From the NCBI GenBank assembly GCA_900542565.1, contig UQOC01000003.1, forward strand, positions 1 through 64,000: DNA of 64,000 nucleotides. Direction: 5' to 3'. The notes beneath the pieces are model-generated. The model was not told the origin of the DNA, did not search any database, and saw only the letters and a program-made list of their open reading frames with translations. This stretch comes from an uncultured Eubacteriales bacterium (lineage in GTDB: Bacteria; Bacillota; Clostridia; Peptostreptococcales; Anaerovoracaceae). The translations under genes were made by a program, and so were the position numbers. Positions 62,071 to 64,000 of the stretch are shown here, piece by piece (position 1 is the stretch's first letter; every line of letters starts with the position of its first letter).

Positions 62071-63254
62071 TGACGAACGAAAAAGAAAAGAAAGAAAAAA
62101 CTACCATGCAGAGCGGTGAATCAGAACAGTCACAAGATAAAAAAAATGAATTGCTTTCTGCCTTGCTCGAAAAAGGCAAAAATTCTCATAACCAGCTGAC
62201 ATATTCTGATATTGCCGATATTTTGGACTCGACCGATCTCGATAAGAACCAGATCGATGATATGTACGAAGCGCTGATGTCCAAGGGTATAGAGATCGTT
62301 TCTGAAACGGATCCCGAAGACTTTGACAGCATCCTGGCTGAAAATCCCGATGTCATGGAAGATGCTGAGATGATGGTGGAAGAAGCCAATGATTTTGATC
62401 TTGAGTCAGCGATCCCTAAAGGCATAGCGGTTGATGACCCTGTCAGGATGTATCTCAAAGAGATAGGCAAGGTGCCGCTCCTTTCGGCAGAAGAGGAGAT
62501 CGAACTGGCAAAGAGGATGGAAAAAGGCGATGAGGATGCTAAAAAGCGTCTATGTGAGGCAAACCTCAGGCTGGTAGTAAGCATTGCCAAGAGATATGTC
62601 GGCAGAGGCATGCTGTTCCTTGACCTTATCCAGGAAGGCAATCTCGGACTGATAAAGGCTGTAGACAAATTTGATTATACCAAAGGCTATAAATTCTCGA
62701 CCTATGCCACATGGTGGATAAGACAGGCCATCACAAGGTCCATTGCTGATCAGGCCAGGACCATCAGGATACCTGTACACATGGTCGAGACCATAAACAA
62801 GCTCATAAGAGTATCCAGACAGCTCCTCCAGACTTATGGCAGAGATCCAAGTCCAGAAGAGATTGCCCAGGAAATGGGAATATCTGTTGATAAGGTTAGG
62901 GAAATACAGAAGATAGCCCAGGAACCGGTTTCACTGGAAACTCCTATAGGAGAGGAAGAGGACAGCCATCTTGGAGATTTCATACCGGATGAAGATGTTC
63001 CGGCTCCTGCCGAAGCAGCGGCTTTTTCAATGCTAAAGGAACAGCTTGTGGAAGTCCTGGATACGCTTACCGAAAGGGAGCAGAAAGTATTGAAGCTGCG
63101 TTTCGGCCTGGAAGACGGCAGGGCCAGGACCCTTGAAGAAGTAGGAAAAGAATTTGATGTCACAAGAGAGAGGATAAGGCAGATAGAAGCCAAATCCCTG
63201 AGAAAGCTCCGTCATCCAAGCAGGAGCAAAAAACTGAAGGATTATCTCGAATAA
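62067..63254 (+). CDS. rpoD: Primary sigma factor RpoD (sigma-70/SigA)
   Basis: A 395-residue housekeeping sigma factor. Region 1.2 begins [16 protein letters not shown], region 2 holds [14 protein letters not shown] and the -10 recognition [11 protein letters not shown], and region 4 has the HTH with [18 protein letters not shown]. The N-terminal region 1.1 is short, as in Firmicutes. It starts with ATGATG after GGAGG and follows dnaG, the normal macromolecular-synthesis order. Confidence 0.97.
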   Translation: MMTNEKEKKEKTTMQSGESEQSQDKKNELLSALLEKGKNSHNQLTYSDIADILDSTDLDKNQIDDMYEALMSKGIEIVSETDPEDFDSILAENPDVMEDAEMMVEEANDFDLESAIPKGIAVDDPVRMYLKEIGKVPLLSAEEEIELAKRMEKGDEDAKKRLCEANLRLVVSIAKRYVGRGMLFLDLIQEGNLGLIKAVDKFDYTKGYKFSTYATWWIRQAITRSIADQARTIRIPVHMVETINKLIRVSRQLLQTYGRDPSPEEIAQEMGISVDKVREIQKIAQEPVSLETPIGEEEDSHLGDFIPDEDVPAPAEAAAFSMLKEQLVEVLDTLTEREQKVLKLRFGLEDGRARTLEEVGKEFDVTRERIRQIEAKSLRKLRHPSRSKKLKDYLE

Positions 63255-63256
63255 AG

Positions 63257-63961
63257 ATGATAAATTTAAGCGAAAGATTGTTGGCAATAGCCCAGGAAGT
63301 CGGAAAGGGAGAAACCGTGGCTGACATAGGTACAGATCACGGTTTCCTGCCTTTGTACCTTTGGGAAAAAGGAATATCGCCAAAGGTAATAATGACAGAT
63401 ATCAGCCAAGGCTCTCTGGCAAAAGCCAGAGAAAACTGCAGCAGATGGTATCCGGACACCGAATTTGATCTGAGGCTCGGTGACGGGATAGGACCGATAG
63501 GCCGGGGGGAGGCAGATACGGCGGTTATTGCCGGTATGGGAGGCATCCTGATCACAGAGATACTGAAGAAGGATCTGGACAAGGCAAAAGAACTGAAAAA
63601 GCTGATACTGCAGCCCAGGAACAACATAGGCATATTGAGACACTGGCTCTACAACAGCGGATTTTCCATAATAAACGAAAAACTGGTAAGAGAAGGACGG
63701 TTTATCTGCGAGATAATCACAGCGATACCCAAAGAGGTGGCAGTCATAAGGAGCATGGGACCCGAGAGGATAGAATATCAATATCCACACAGCCTGATAA
63801 AATTCGCAGGGCCCTTGACTGAAGAATATCTCACATGTAAACTTAATATTGAAAAAAATATACTCAGCGGTATGGAAAAAAGCAGCAGCACAGGCCCCAA
63901 CCAGATCAGGAGCCAGCAATACAGGATAGATTATATCGAGAGGCTTATAAGACAGTTATGA
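63257..63961 (+). CDS. trmK: tRNA (adenine(22)-N1)-methyltransferase
   Basis: A 234-residue SAM-dependent enzyme for m1A22 in tRNA. The SAM motif VADIGTDHGFLPLYL and the catalytic AVIAGMGG segment plus LQPRNNIGILRHWL are clear. It starts two bases after rpoD and overlaps the next gene by ATGA, the usual trmK-nif3 pair of Firmicutes. Confidence 0.94.
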   Translation: MINLSERLLAIAQEVGKGETVADIGTDHGFLPLYLWEKGISPKVIMTDISQGSLAKARENCSRWYPDTEFDLRLGDGIGPIGRGEADTAVIAGMGGILITEILKKDLDKAKELKKLILQPRNNIGILRHWLYNSGFSIINEKLVREGRFICEIITAIPKEVAVIRSMGPERIEYQYPHSLIKFAGPLTEEYLTCKLNIEKNILSGMEKSSSTGPNQIRSQQYRIDYIERLIRQL

Positions 63962-64000
63962 AGGTAGAAAAAATAGCAGAGCTCATCCAAAGGAAGAGCC
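63958..64000 (+). CDS. Nif3-like dinuclear metal protein, start only (partial)
   Basis: ATG 63958 overlaps the trmK stop and opens a frame of 14 codons (MKVEKIAELIQRKS) that runs off the window. The start matches the usual first residues of Nif3/YqfO-like proteins, which follow trmK in many Firmicutes. The identification rests mainly on position. Confidence 0.6.
   Translation, partial: MKVEKIAELIQRKS

Overview
The window reads as a chromosome segment of a low-to-mid GC anaerobic Firmicute (class Clostridia). Supporting signs are the dgt-like/dnaG/rpoD/trmK/nif3 gene order, a GlpA-like oxidoreductase with a C-terminal [2Fe-2S] domain, a membrane pyrophosphatase of the K+-stimulated type, rpoN beside the gap-pgk-tpi operon, Cys-rich coat-like proteins, and strong AGGAGG-type ribosome sites. 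A family such as Anaerovoracaceae is possible, but that is a guess. No prophage, IS element, CRISPR array or rRNA operon was seen. One tRNA (Thr-CGT) is present.

Layout. 1-900: low-molecular-weight phosphatase and a GIY-YIG protein. 917-8525: a TetR repressor and, after a promoter with a 20-bp palindromic operator, a five-gene redox/kinase operon (GlpA-like FAD/Fe-S protein, NAD(P)/FAD oxidoreductase, DUF1667 protein, alkyl-DHAP-synthase-like flavoprotein, FGGY kinase) of unknown substrate. 8614-8890: tRNA-Thr followed by a GC-rich element that repeats the tRNA 3' end. 8891-13071: small proteins of unknown role, a second TetR, an Ogt-type methyltransferase and two papain-like proteins.

13104-23474 is the first of two islands that look devoted to D-amino acids and D-peptides. 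It has a sigma-54 activator, M55 D-aminopeptidase, class C serine hydrolase, APC permease, DmpA-type peptidase, N-acyl-D-amino-acid deacylase, class A beta-lactamase-like hydrolase and Asp/Glu racemase. Three -24/-12 promoters lie in it, two of them divergent around a shared inverted repeat. 36982-45195 is the second island: a MurE-like ligase, a second sigma-54 activator with Fis-type HTH, a decarboxylase of the diaminopimelate/ornithine family, a YfcC-type carrier, an M20 amidohydrolase and a VanX-like D-Ala-D-Ala dipeptidase. It also has a near-consensus -24/-12 promoter and an upstream dyad. RpoN itself (26903-28267) lies between the islands.

The rest is mostly housekeeping: homoserine dehydrogenase, TrmL, glycolysis (gap-pgk-tpi), SecG, pyrophosphatase, crotonase, FtsH, RluA/NAD kinase/PepF, MurI, M16 peptidase, dUTPase, dGTPase-like protein, DnaG, RpoD, TrmK and the start of a Nif3-like gene. 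Two genes are broken: a GNAT acetyltransferase with an internal deletion (23580-23920) and a frameshifted Bax inhibitor-1 homologue (24016-24692).

The most unusual non-coding DNA is the 635-bp gap between pepF and murI. It holds nested GC-rich hairpins followed by eleven copies of ATGTTG in strictly alternating orientation at two recurring spacings. I know of no named element with this pattern.
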